Assembly: GCA_028716525.1 (NCBI GenBank)
Contig: JAQUPQ010000038.1
Span: 1 to 40,704, forward strand
Direction: 5' to 3'
DNA from: Terriglobia bacterium
GTDB lineage: Bacteria > Acidobacteriota > Terriglobia > JAIQFV01
Length of the DNA: 40,704 bases
The first letter of the stretch is position 1. Every line of letters starts with the position of its first letter. The notes beneath the pieces were generated by a model that was given only the letters and a program-made list of their open reading frames with translations, was not told where the DNA came from and did not search any database. The translations under genes were made by a program, and so were the position numbers. Of this stretch, positions 26,227-35,002 are shown in pieces.

Positions 26227-27516
26227 CTACTCCTCCGGCGGCGGCAAGGTCGGCGTACTCGGCGGTGGAGGTGGCGGTGGAGGTGGCGGACCCGGTGGAT
26301 TGGTCGGCGGCTGGCCGATCAGCTGATTTACAATCGGAGGCCGCAAGGGCTCGCACTGCAGCGGGCCGGTCAAGGCATATTGATTCGCCGGCATGGCCGC
26401 TCGCTTCAAAAGCTTTTCAAAATCCGCCGCACAGCCGGGCACACATTGCACCCAGCCATAAGATGGACTCAAATCGTATCCCGAAAGCCGTTGAATGGCG
26501 GCATCGGCGGTCCAACCACCCGGCGGTGGACGCATTCCAATGCGATTGGCAAACAAAATGGCCAGCTCCGCTTCTGTGGTGAACGGCTGCTTCTCCAACA
26601 CGGCCAGGGCCTGCAGCGGTGTTACAAAACCGTTCGGATCCACCGCCTGCCCGGTTCTCAAATCAAACTCCGTCCCCTTCAGCAAATTGAAAAAATCTTC
26701 ATTGGTCAGGCACTTGTTCAGCTGCCAACCCCCGCGCGGGTAATAACATTTCGCCAGCAGTTCATTGGCCGCCAGACCGGGTGACCACGTCAGAACACGG
26801 GGATCGAGATCGATTTTTTGAGCGAACAGCGAAGCAAATTCCCCCTGCGTGATGCAATCACATTTCATCACGGCGGCGCGCACTTCCGGAAGCCGGACTT
26901 GGGCATCCGGATCGCCGGCGGTATAGTTGAGCTCAAAGTATCCGTCCGGTGTGGACACGATGCGTTGCGTCAAATCCGGCGCATTGAATCCATTCGTAAA
27001 CGGCTTCCGATCGAACTTCGGATTTTCGGAGGCTTTCAAGGCATCGAAGAAAACTTCTTCAGTCAAAAAATCCGAAAGATGCCAGCCTCTCCGTTTGTAG
27101 GTGTAGGTCTTGTGTTCAGAATCCCACTGTCGCTTGACCGGGACAAACTTCAACCGGTCCGTTAGGGCAGCGCTGGCCGACTGCACCGTCCAGCCCTCGG
27201 TCGGCTCCGGCAATCCCAGCCCCTGGGCATACAGAATCGCGAATTCCCCTTCCGTGAGGGGTTGGCAACATTCCTGGGTAGGATAATACAGGATGGTGTG
27301 TCCCCCCGAGATCAGCGACATGTTCTGCGGCGGAATGTCCGTCGTCGCCGAGACACTCGCGGAACCCCCCAGCAACGCTCCCCCATGCGGCCCACCCGCA
27401 AAAAAGAAACTCTGAGCGAACAGAGGCGTGCCCGTCAGGATCACCAGAAGAGCCGGCACAAAAACCAAACCGTAAAAGGAAACTCGCAGGGCGTGTAAAA
27501 CTGATTTTGAAGTCAT
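26227..27516 (-). CDS. Secreted three-repeat protein with polyproline tail, in EPS operon
   Basis: I do not recognise a family. The 429-residue product starts at ATG 27516 (GGAG 9 nt upstream). It has a signal peptide at 1-35 ending TPLFAQS. Three imperfect modules of about 60-77 residues follow at roughly 87-163, 221-281 and 312-372. The shared pattern is T..EFA.LFA..I.L......W....A...L, then GW and a closing DFF..LK. The repeats contain several Cys residues. The C-terminus is PPG followed by ten Pro and a short Pro/Ser/Thr/Glu end. It is the last gene of the export operon, 42 nt after the tyrosine kinase, so a role in polymer display, surface attachment or export is an inference from context only. 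Confidence 0.8.
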   Translation of the reverse strand: MTSKSVLHALRVSFYGLVFVPALLVILTGTPLFAQSFFFAGGPHGGALLGGSASVSATTDIPPQNMSLISGGHTILYYPTQECCQPLTEGEFAILYAQGLGLPEPTEGWTVQSASAALTDRLKFVPVKRQWDSEHKTYTYKRRGWHLSDFLTEEVFFDALKASENPKFDRKPFTNGFNAPDLTQRIVSTPDGYFELNYTAGDPDAQVRLPEVRAAVMKCDCITQGEFASLFAQKIDLDPRVLTWSPGLAANELLAKCYYPRGGWQLNKCLTNEDFFNLLKGTEFDLRTGQAVDPNGFVTPLQALAVLEKQPFTTEAELAILFANRIGMRPPPGGWTADAAIQRLSGYDLSPSYGWVQCVPGCAADFEKLLKRAAMPANQYALTGPLQCEPLRPPIVNQLIGQPPTNPPGPPPPPPPPPPSTPTLPPPEE

Positions 27517-27558
27517 GATCTTGAGCTCCATTTCGGAAACGACGTAGGACACTTCAAT

Positions 27559-29658
27559 TTACTGCGGGTCTTCGCGATGATCGCCCACGAGTGAGGGATC
27601 TTTGGACGAATAATACTGATAGTAATATTGGTACTCGTAATAGCGCACCTTTTCCAAATCGTAATCGTTCAGAACAGCGCCCACGACATGCGGATTCACC
27701 TTTTGCAGTTTCTGGACACACCGCCGCGCAATTTTCTTGTCGGTGGCGTGGGCCCGGCACACAAAGACGACGCCTTCCACAAACGAAGTCAAAATCAGCG
27801 GATCGGAAACCGAGGCCACGGGCGGCGAATCGATCAGCACCCAACGGAACATGGAACGGAATTGGTCCAGCCAGTAGTCAATGAATCCCTCGGCCAAAAA
27901 CGCAGGAACATTGGGAGGCAAAGCCCCTGCCGTGATGACGCTCAAATTGGGCCGCCCCGTGCGCCGGATGATGCGGTTCAAATTGACCATTTCTGCATCG
28001 GTCATCAAATTCGTGAAACCCGGCTCGCTGGGTGTCTTCAATTGACGGTGCAAGGAGGGCCGCCGCAAGTCCAAATCGATCAGCAAGGTGGGATCCCCGG
28101 CATCCGCCAAGGCCTCGGCCAGGTGCAACGAGACGGTCGATTTGCCCTCTTGCGGCAAAGCGCTTGTGATCAAAATTGCCTGGGAGTTGCGGTCGCGCCG
28201 CGCGAACAGCAAGGCGGTGCGCAACGTGTTGAAACTCTCCCGTACCATTCCGGAATCGAAGTTGCGCGAACGCGGGATGACGGCCAACTGCGGGATGTCC
28301 AGGTAGGCCTCAACATCGTCGTGGGTCTTGATGGTATTGTCGATGAAATCCCTCAAAAAGGTCAGCGCCGCGCCCAGAATCAGACCCCCCACCAATCCCA
28401 GGAAAAGGTTCTTGGAGCTTTGCTGATTGATAGGAACCCCCGGGACGGTGGCGCGTTCCACGATGGAGATGTTATTTCCGCGCAACCCTTTCAGGAGGTC
28501 GATTTGGCTGTAGCTCTGCTGTAAACGCTCGATGGCTCCGAGCTGAGATTCCTTCTGACTCTGAACGGCTTCCAGCTTGTCGCGCCGGCCGGCGGCCAGG
28601 TTGGCTTCGCCGCGGGCCTGGCTCAGCGCCACTTGGGCATCCTGCTCCTGCTTTCGCGTATTGCTCAATTCGGTTTCGCTCTTCTTCAGATCGCTTCGCA
28701 ATTCATCATTGATCCGCGTCCGAATCTGCTCGACCTCACGTTCTTTTTGCAGCACCATCGGAAATTTCGGTCCGTATTGCTTGGTCAATCCCAGCAGATC
28801 GGTTTCGAGCTTGATCCGCGTGGTCACCAGAGTCTGAACGGCAGGACTCATCATGGAAGTCGGAACGGATTCCGCCCCGTCGTTGGCTTGAATGGCACGC
28901 TCGATGGTTGATTTCTTAATCTCGATTTCCTGACGATCGGAGGTGGCCTTGGCCAGATCCTTGGTGGCGGACAAGACGGCATCGTCGTCAATGGTCCGCT
29001 TGCCATCCGGGGTCAGAATCAAACCTTCCTGCCGCGCCACTTGCGAGGCCTTCTCTCCCGTTTCCTGAAGCTTCTTGCTCTGTTCTTGAATCCGTTCGGT
29101 CAATCCGCTCGTCAGTTTGTTGACTTCCTCGGCAATGCTGCGTTCGTTTTGTTCCACATACGCTTCGCACAGAACATTGGCGAACAGCGCGGCCTCCTGG
29201 GGATTGGCCGAAGTGATGTTAATGGCGACCAGTGAAGTGTCCGGCACAGGAGTGGGTGTCACCGATCCGGCGATTCGAATGGCCAGAGCATCCACCGGCT
29301 GGTACTGATAGAGTGCCGGTTTCTCTTTGATCAAACGCCTGGCGACTTCCAAGCCGAGAGCGCGGCCCGTGAGGATGCGGTACTGCGTGTTCATGTAGGT
29401 TTGATAGTTGAGGAGGCCGGCATATTCCTGTCCTTGAGACAAGCTGGTCGGCATGACATTGGACGGCTGCTCAATATTAATTTCAGCCGTGGCCCGGAAC
29501 AGAGGAGGTTGAAGCAAACCATACACGACCACGATCCCGACGATGACGACGGTGCACGTCAGAATGATCCATTTACCGGAGTTCAACAGCCGCAGATACT
29601 CCATAATATCGATCTGCGGTGCGTCTCTCCCCGTGGTGTGTGGTTTTTCAACAGCCAT
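27559..29658 (-). CDS. Wzz/GNVR chain-length regulator fused to BY-kinase (Wzc-like)
   Basis: A 699-residue polysaccharide co-polymerase with tyrosine autokinase. TM1 is at about 30-49. The periplasmic region (Wzz, long coiled coil, GNVR) spans about 55-415, and TM2 about 415-440. The cytosolic kinase has Walker A PQEGKST (K506), Walker A' LLIDLDLRRPS and Walker B VLIDSPPV. Its C-terminus has eight Tyr within eleven residues (YYEYQYYYQYY), the expected autophosphorylation cluster. It controls polymer length with the Wza-like protein encoded just upstream. The ATG has GGAG 7 nt upstream. Confidence 0.93.
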   Translation of the reverse strand: MAVEKPHTTGRDAPQIDIMEYLRLLNSGKWIILTCTVVIVGIVVVYGLLQPPLFRATAEINIEQPSNVMPTSLSQGQEYAGLLNYQTYMNTQYRILTGRALGLEVARRLIKEKPALYQYQPVDALAIRIAGSVTPTPVPDTSLVAINITSANPQEAALFANVLCEAYVEQNERSIAEEVNKLTSGLTERIQEQSKKLQETGEKASQVARQEGLILTPDGKRTIDDDAVLSATKDLAKATSDRQEIEIKKSTIERAIQANDGAESVPTSMMSPAVQTLVTTRIKLETDLLGLTKQYGPKFPMVLQKEREVEQIRTRINDELRSDLKKSETELSNTRKQEQDAQVALSQARGEANLAAGRRDKLEAVQSQKESQLGAIERLQQSYSQIDLLKGLRGNNISIVERATVPGVPINQQSSKNLFLGLVGGLILGAALTFLRDFIDNTIKTHDDVEAYLDIPQLAVIPRSRNFDSGMVRESFNTLRTALLFARRDRNSQAILITSALPQEGKSTVSLHLAEALADAGDPTLLIDLDLRRPSLHRQLKTPSEPGFTNLMTDAEMVNLNRIIRRTGRPNLSVITAGALPPNVPAFLAEGFIDYWLDQFRSMFRWVLIDSPPVASVSDPLILTSFVEGVVFVCRAHATDKKIARRCVQKLQKVNPHVVGAVLNDYDLEKVRYYEYQYYYQYYSSKDPSLVGDHREDPQ

Positions 29659-29701
29659 GTCTCAACTCCACCTCAAAAACTCCCGCCTTCAGCTCGTTGT
29701 C

Positions 29702-30733
29702 TTAAAAAGATCGTTTGGGAACGACAATGATGTCCCCGCCGGTAATCGGCACGTCCGGTGACTTTCCCCGCTCAATCTTTCCGACATCCACTTCACGATT
29801 AATTTCCTTGCCGTCTTTCACCGTCTTGATCATGACTTTCTTATTGGCGAACTTCCCGAATCCGCCCGCGACGGAAATGGCTTTAAGAACCGTCATGCCG
29901 CGCTCCAGGTCATATTGGCCCGGCTTGGCCACTTCGCCCTGAACATAAAACCGCGAGCCTTCGGAGCGGGTCACATTAATGACATCTCCATCCCGAATCG
30001 GAATATTCACTTTTTCGAAATTGCTGGAGAACATATCGTCCAATTTGATGGTATAGATCTTGTTGCTTCCCTCTTCCATTCGTGCCACGGTGGCTTGGCC
30101 TCCGGTGGTCTTGGTCAGACCGGCCTCCGAAAGAATTTCCAGCAACGTGGTCGGTCCGCGCAGCGGGTAGCGGCCCGGCTTTTGGATTTCTCCCAGAACA
30201 GTGACGGATAGACTATTGTACTCTTTTACGCCGACGCTGACCTGCGGATCCACGATGTATCCGTCGCTGAGCCGTTTGACCAAAAGATCATGAATCAGAC
30301 CGACTGTTTTCCCCGCGACCAACACATCGCCCAAGTAGGGAAACCGAATGGTTCCAGAGGGCGAAATCGTATAGAGCGTGGGTTGCTCGGTCTGGCTTTG
30401 TCCGAAAATGTGAATTTCCAACACATCCGAAACACCCACTTGATATTCCGCTTTTCCCAACGGCTCCGGTGTAGCGGCTTGCGTTTCGGGAGGCTTGACC
30501 GGGGCCTGGCCGGCAGGCGGAGCGGAAGCCTGGGCCGGAGTTTCTTGTGCCTTCGCCGGAGCGGGTGGAGTCTGGGAAGTTTGAGTTGGAGGCGTCTTTG
30601 GAGGAGCCTTTAACTCATCCCCGGGAACACGAGCCCGGGTCTGACCCAGCACCGGTTGCGCTGCAACCACTCCCATTCCCGCCAAGCTCATAAGCATCAA
30701 TCCCAATCCGCAAAATGCTCTAACTCGTCCCAT
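29702..30733 (-). CDS. Polysaccharide export protein, SLBB domains (Wza-like)
   Basis: A 343-residue outer-membrane/periplasmic channel protein. It has a signal peptide (hydrophobic to about residue 28, AAQPVLG), then a low-complexity Pro/Ala/Gln/Thr linker at about 30-92. The Poly_export domain begins EYQVGVSDVLEIHIFGQ. Two SLBB-type segments follow, SVTVLGEIQKPGRYPL and RFYVQGEVAKPGQYDLE. Unlike classical Wza, no lipobox Cys is seen after the signal, so it may not be a lipoprotein. ATG 30733 is preferred; an in-frame TTG at 30754 is an alternative. Confidence 0.9.
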   Translation of the reverse strand: MGRVRAFCGLGLMLMSLAGMGVVAAQPVLGQTRARVPGDELKAPPKTPPTQTSQTPPAPAKAQETPAQASAPPAGQAPVKPPETQAATPEPLGKAEYQVGVSDVLEIHIFGQSQTEQPTLYTISPSGTIRFPYLGDVLVAGKTVGLIHDLLVKRLSDGYIVDPQVSVGVKEYNSLSVTVLGEIQKPGRYPLRGPTTLLEILSEAGLTKTTGGQATVARMEEGSNKIYTIKLDDMFSSNFEKVNIPIRDGDVINVTRSEGSRFYVQGEVAKPGQYDLERGMTVLKAISVAGGFGKFANKKVMIKTVKDGKEINREVDVGKIERGKSPDVPITGGDIIVVPKRSF

Positions 30734-30884
30734 GGAATTCCCACGAACATCCAAAGCCCTTCCACAATTGCCCGGAGCTGCGAAGTTCGATTCCCCCTCT
30801 TCTTATCGGCCTGACTCTTGTTAAATTTCAATAAAACCTTCAATGAACTATCGTATCTCATTCACCTGGGCGCTCCCCCAAAAA

Positions 30885-32843
30885 CTAGGGCTGAGGAGTT
30901 GCGGGCGCGGTAGGCTGGCGGGTGTACACCTGGCTGCCCTCGCCGCTGGAAGCATGACCCATGTTGAAGCTCACATGGAAAATGTGCCGCCGAAAATTGA
31001 ATCCGTCTCCCAAGTTCGAAATTCGATCCTGAAAATCGTAACCAAAATCGACAATCATTTGACTGTTCAAAATGATGCCGAGATCCACACCGGCATCCCA
31101 CAGATGATCATTTCGCCGGGGTCCCAGGGTCACCACCGGGACGCCACCCAGGGTCGAGGCCAGGATTGAATCCTGAGGATATTGATTGCGCTGGAATCCG
31201 CCCCGGAACGTCAGTTGGTAGCGTTCTCCGGAATGCTGGAACCGGGCATTCACCCCGTCATTCACAAAATAGCTGTTGATCCCGAAATTCGACAGTGACG
31301 TGCTCCGCAGGAAAGCCACGTCAAAGACGTTGCGGTCGTTCAATTCCTTGGTCAAAGAGGCTCGTGCCGTCCAGCCGTGGAAATTCGAGAGTCCTTGGTT
31401 GTTGTAACTCGTGGTGCGGTATCCGATAGTGAAATTTCCGGAAGTGCGGTCGGTGAACGTCTTATTGATTCCAAACTCGTAAGAATTCGTGTTCCCGCTG
31501 CGCCCGGCGGCATTGGTTCCGCTGGTGATATCTTTGGTGTAGGTGTATCGCGCGAAAAAGTTGGCCGTCAGCCACTGGTCGCGCAGCCATCCGGCGCTCA
31601 ACGAGTAGGTATCGTAATTGAAGAACGTGGAGTTGTTGCGATTATCAAAGACCAAGCGGTTGAAATCCGCGTCGCCGATCAAGCGGTCTTTTTCCGTGAC
31701 ATCCACATTCACTTCCCCGCCGATGTCGTTGCGCAGGTAAGGCTCCGACGAAAAACTCAATTCCCTTCCGGGATCGAACTGGCGGGAATCGAAAATTCCT
31801 CGCACAAAGTGATCCCGCACGGAAAACCGCAGCCAATCCGTGGCTTCCACGCTGGAATCGAAATTCAAATAATGTTCGATATGGGAGGGTTGACTGAATC
31901 CCGCAATCCATCGGAACACGGGATTATAGGCAATTCGAAAATCGCGCGTCTCCCCGGGGATTTCATATTCCAAAATGGGCGACAGCGTGTAGCTGCTCAC
32001 TCCCAAGGCATTGGTGTTGGTTCCCAGGAAATTGGAATCATACTCATAAATAAAACTGACGTACGGACGCAAAGTACCCGGGCCGATCTTATATCCCAAG
32101 AGGACATTGTTTTCAGCGCCGCCCAGCGTGGTTCCGGGCAGGTACACGGTGTCGCTTCCGGGCGGATCGATGGCGGCATTCATGTAGCTCTGAATGCTGC
32201 CATTGGGCTTGACCTTCGGCAAAGCCAGGGTTTGAGCGGCGAGCGGGGTCTTCACCACACGTCCCCGAAGCAAAACCACTTCACCCGAAGATTCGAGGGC
32301 GGAATTCGCACTGGCGAGTTGCGTGCCTACACCGGTGGGAGAGGAAGTCTGGTCCGGGCCCTTCCCGGCGCCGCTTCCGGCCATCCCGCTGTGGCGGGCC
32401 AAAAACTCCACCATCTCACCGGAATTCGAAGTAATTTCAAAACCGGCACGATTGGATAGAAACTCCGTTTGAACCAAACGCGGAGTCCCCGGCGTCAGAA
32501 CCAGCACCGCCGTTCCCCGGGTTTCATTGATCGGGAGAACGACCAACGCTTTGGAGTTTGAAAGATTTTCCATTTCCAATTTGGCGCGCCGGGAGAGATG
32601 GAGAACAAATCCCTCGCGGTCTTCCAAAACCTCTGCCCGAATCTTGGGCAGGTCCGAGGACGAAAAAAGAACAAACTCGATTCCGGTGGGTGTCACATTG
32701 ATCCGATAGAATATCTTCTGGGCTGGAAACGGCATATCACTTCGTTCCGCATGCAACCCGACCCCGAAAAGCAGGGTCAGGCCCAACACCGCCAGAACAG
32801 CAAATCCGAGTCTGATAGCCCTCATACTATGCAGCCTTTTCAT
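30885..32843 (-). CDS. Outer-membrane beta-barrel protein of the EPS operon
   Basis: A 652-residue exported protein: signal peptide 1-32, then an N-terminal domain at about 38-145 of alternating strands resembling an AMIN-like fold. A linker rich in Gly/Ser/Thr follows to about 195. From about 250 to the end there is a series of amphipathic strands with Tyr/Phe and Asp/Asn repeats (FIYEYDSNFLGT, YTYTKDITSG and others). This fits the BBP2-type putative porins found in exopolysaccharide gene sets. The ATG has GGAGG 6 nt upstream. It is the first gene of the operon and probably provides the outer-membrane step or a scaffold; substrate unknown. Confidence 0.75.
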   Translation of the reverse strand: MKRLHSMRAIRLGFAVLAVLGLTLLFGVGLHAERSDMPFPAQKIFYRINVTPTGIEFVLFSSSDLPKIRAEVLEDREGFVLHLSRRAKLEMENLSNSKALVVLPINETRGTAVLVLTPGTPRLVQTEFLSNRAGFEITSNSGEMVEFLARHSGMAGSGAGKGPDQTSSPTGVGTQLASANSALESSGEVVLLRGRVVKTPLAAQTLALPKVKPNGSIQSYMNAAIDPPGSDTVYLPGTTLGGAENNVLLGYKIGPGTLRPYVSFIYEYDSNFLGTNTNALGVSSYTLSPILEYEIPGETRDFRIAYNPVFRWIAGFSQPSHIEHYLNFDSSVEATDWLRFSVRDHFVRGIFDSRQFDPGRELSFSSEPYLRNDIGGEVNVDVTEKDRLIGDADFNRLVFDNRNNSTFFNYDTYSLSAGWLRDQWLTANFFARYTYTKDITSGTNAAGRSGNTNSYEFGINKTFTDRTSGNFTIGYRTTSYNNQGLSNFHGWTARASLTKELNDRNVFDVAFLRSTSLSNFGINSYFVNDGVNARFQHSGERYQLTFRGGFQRNQYPQDSILASTLGGVPVVTLGPRRNDHLWDAGVDLGIILNSQMIVDFGYDFQDRISNLGDGFNFRRHIFHVSFNMGHASSGEGSQVYTRQPTAPATPQP

Positions 32844-32933
32844 CTCAACCCTCCGTACTCATCCAGGTCCTTCACAAATTCAACCACCCGAAGAAAAAAT
32901 CCTGGTACCCCTGTCTATCATTAACTTGCTGCC

Positions 32934-32996
32934 GTACTTTGAGACCCGCTTTCTTTGGCCGTCTTGGAACCTCATCTCCGACTTATTTCAAAGTAC
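32934..32996. promoter_or_regulatory. Perfect 9-bp inverted half-sites before the EPS operon
   Basis: GTACTTTGA at 32934-32942 and its complement at 32988-32996, separated by 45 nt, 90 to 155 nt upstream of the first EPS start codon. Spacing of about five helical turns centre to centre would suit a looping repressor or activator; no protein is known to bind. Confidence 0.4.
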
Positions 32997-33007
32997 GAGA
33001 TTCAACT

Positions 33008-33051
33008 GCTTGAACCGCCGAATGACGATGAAAATATTCGGCTTCTCAAGC
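33008..33051. promoter_or_regulatory. Two-part hairpin upstream of the EPS operon
   Basis: Stem GCTTGA/TCAAGC then a symmetric 3-nt internal loop and stem GCCGAAT/ATTCGGC, with a 12-nt apical loop. All 13 pairs are Watson-Crick. It may be an operator or part of a 5' leader on the minus strand. Confidence 0.4.
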
Positions 33052-33498
33052 CCGGATAATGATACTTTTGAACATTCACGAAACTTTCACAGACGGTGTC
33101 GGTTTTCCGTCGGAATGACCGATTCTCAGACAGCTTTGCCCTGTGCCCTGTCGCCTCCTGGCCGCGTTTGGAATGGGGACGAGAATTAGTCCCGCTGTGG
33201 GGATACCCCAACTCAGGCGGAGAAGGATGTCAAATAGCTTCACGCACACACCTGCGCGCCCCCGCTTGCCGCGGAGGACGGCTCCCCCTCTTTTTGCCTG
33301 ATATTAAGGCACATCCATCGTATTCCATTGGGGGGTGGCAGGCAAGCAAATTTAACCTGAAAAAAGTGGAGAGGTGGGAGCGAACGGGATCTACAAATTC
33401 AGGGTTCGGCACAAAATACAATATCTTGGGGGGAACGTGCCTCATCCCCTCAGCATATGCGTTCCCCCGCGCTGGCAGCCCCCGTCTTCGATCCCTTG

Positions 33499-33531
33499 AA
33501 AAAACGCGGCGACCCGGAGGTTTCTCGCCGC
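33499..33531 (-). terminator. Terminator after the first PilZ gene
   Basis: On the minus strand a 7-bp stem GCGGCGA/TCGCCGC with a 12-nt loop is followed by G and T6. It lies 45 nt after the PilZ stop. Confidence 0.7.
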
Positions 33532-33575
33532 CCTTTAGTCTTTTGGAGAGTGAATTTAAGGCAGTGTTTTTTTGC

Positions 33576-33923
33576 TCAATTCGAGATCACCCACTGACCC
33601 GTGATGGAGATCAATTCCACACCGACCAAGTCGCTTCCGTTGCCCCCATCTTTGGTCCACACCACACGACATTGAGCATCAAACTTGCTTCCCTGAGAAA
33701 GTCCAATGATGGAACCCACGCGCACCAAACCTCGCCGGATCTCAAAACAGGCGCCATATCTTGAGACGTTCTCCGTCACACCCTTGGTTTCGAATTGCTC
33801 CAAGGTTTGAGGATTGATTCCCGTCATGGTGATGGGCATCTGGATGTTCATGCGGTAATCTTTGCGACGCTCTGCCGGCATGGCGTTGGTTTCGGTGAAT
33901 ATCTGCATTTTAGCAGGTTCCAT
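33576..33923 (-). CDS. PilZ-domain protein (possible c-di-GMP receptor)
   Basis: A 115-residue single PilZ domain with the c-di-GMP signature RRKDYR (R20-R24) and N52-V-S-R-Y-G57. The ATG at 33923 has GAGGG just upstream; the frame extends further without homology. By family knowledge it could bind c-di-GMP and control surface behaviour. Placement between the exopolysaccharide operon and a second PilZ gene suggests EPS control, but no partner domain is present. Confidence 0.85.
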   Translation of the reverse strand: MEPAKMQIFTETNAMPAERRKDYRMNIQMPITMTGINPQTLEQFETKGVTENVSRYGACFEIRRGLVRVGSIIGLSQGSKFDAQCRVVWTKDGGNGSDLVGVELISITGQWVISN

Positions 33924-34074
33924 AGTCAGTCCCTCACAATGGAGCCATGCTAACACTATACTCTCTAGTGAGTGTGAGCCCCGTCACAAGGGCGCAAGAA
34001 AATTTTTGGAGACGCCGGTTCGAGATGGTTCGGTGACCGGGCGAGGGCCAATCACAATGAAGATCAGGCTCTTT

Positions 34075-34518
34075 TCAAATAACGTCAGATTCGATCGCCT
34101 TGGAGATGGCGGTTTGGTCCTGCGGTTGGATGCCTTCGAATTCCGCCCCAAATCCGGGGGGCCGATTGATCACCACGGGGGCCATTTTGTAATCGTTAAT
34201 CCATGCCACCCGCAAATTACAACGGACCGTGTGCCCATTCGGCAGTGTAAACTCGGCTCGAAGGCGGGTATTGACGCCCGGCGCATGCGTCGTGCGCACA
34301 TAAAGACCTTGCGCAGAAACGTCGAAGGTGGTGGCGTTCACCCAGTTTTCTTTGTCTTGAAAAATGATGGGGACTTCCAGGTAAGACCGCACATGGCGGC
34401 GGGACTCTTCAGGGCGTTCGATGCCCTTCATCTGCTCTTCCAGTCCCGAAGAAGGCATCGGAAACAGGACTTCATTCAGTCGCGTCCACCAGCTCTTGGG
34501 CTTGTTTGGGTCCGCCAT
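34075..34518 (-). CDS. Second PilZ-domain protein
   Basis: A 147-residue protein: about 38 N-terminal residues with amphipathic helices (WWTRLNEVLFPMP), then PilZ with RRHVR (R40, R44) and D66-VSAQ-G71. Both halves of the c-di-GMP motif are intact. AGGAG lies 7 nt before the ATG. It is 150 nt upstream of the other PilZ gene and in the same direction, so the two may be co-expressed. It is not a close duplicate of the first in sequence. Confidence 0.85.
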   Translation of the reverse strand: MADPNKPKSWWTRLNEVLFPMPSSGLEEQMKGIERPEESRRHVRSYLEVPIIFQDKENWVNATTFDVSAQGLYVRTTHAPGVNTRLRAEFTLPNGHTVRCNLRVAWINDYKMAPVVINRPPGFGAEFEGIQPQDQTAISKAIESDVI

Positions 34519-34701
34519 CGGGTCTCTCCTCTCGAAAACTGCACCATGGTGAAACCTCTGCGGTACTCAACATCCATACCGACCAAATTCGCCTGCAACT
34601 TGGTCGCCAACCCGGCAGACGCAGAAATCTCCTCGCCCCAGACAACATACCGTGACCTTAAAAAAATTGCAAACACTGGGAAAAACGTGCAACACAGGGT
34701 T

Positions 34702-34920
34702 CTAGGAGGTTGCTGAAAAACTGAATTTCCAGGGAGCCGATGGGCCATTTTGGAGTGCGCCGCCTGGGGCGGCGCTTTGGATGGTGGCTCGCAACTCCTT
34801 GTCCCGGTCATGCCATTCCTGGCGGCTCTCTTTTCAATTCGAGAATCCAAAGCGGCGTCGCGTCCGCCACCGGCGGACTTGCCGCCGCACTCCAAAATCT
34901 GTTTTTCAGCAACCTGCTAG
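34702..34920. mobile_element. 219-bp palindromic MITE-like element
   Basis: Ends CTAGGAGGTTGCTGAAAAAC and CTAGCAGGTTGCTGAAAAAC (read inward) match at 24 of 27 positions. Inside, TTTTGGAGTGCG (34748-34759) and its complement (34886-34897) are perfect. GCTTTGGAT (34774-34782) and its complement (34845-34853) are also perfect. No transposase frame exists. The end sequence resembles terminal repeats seen in several IS families from memory; family assignment is not made. It fills most of the gap 34519-35002, which otherwise holds no gene. Confidence 0.75.
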
Positions 34921-35002
34921 AATCGAAATGATCTGAGCAAATCGATCCATTGGGGGCGGAGTCCGAGGCCTATGGGGCAGCGTTCCAGGAGGAAGCCGAA
35001 AG

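Larger units (their letters stand above)
32844..33575. other. Regulatory gap upstream of the EPS operon, no gene
   Basis: A 730-nt stretch without a credible gene. A plus-strand frame crosses it but has no domain and runs into the antisense of the PilZ gene. It holds the 9-bp inverted arms GTACTTTGA (32934-32942 and 32988-32996) and a bulged hairpin at 33008-33051. A 9-bp stem lies at 33429-33468 (GGGGGAACG arm), and the PilZ terminator at 33499-33531. No convincing sigma70 hexamer pair was found for the EPS operon. Confidence 0.5.

Noticed and set aside
33096-33764. 222-residue plus-strand open frame in the gap near the EPS operon
   Set aside because: No domain, no ribosome-binding site, composition unlike neighbours, and its 3' part is antisense to the PilZ gene, which has clear family motifs.
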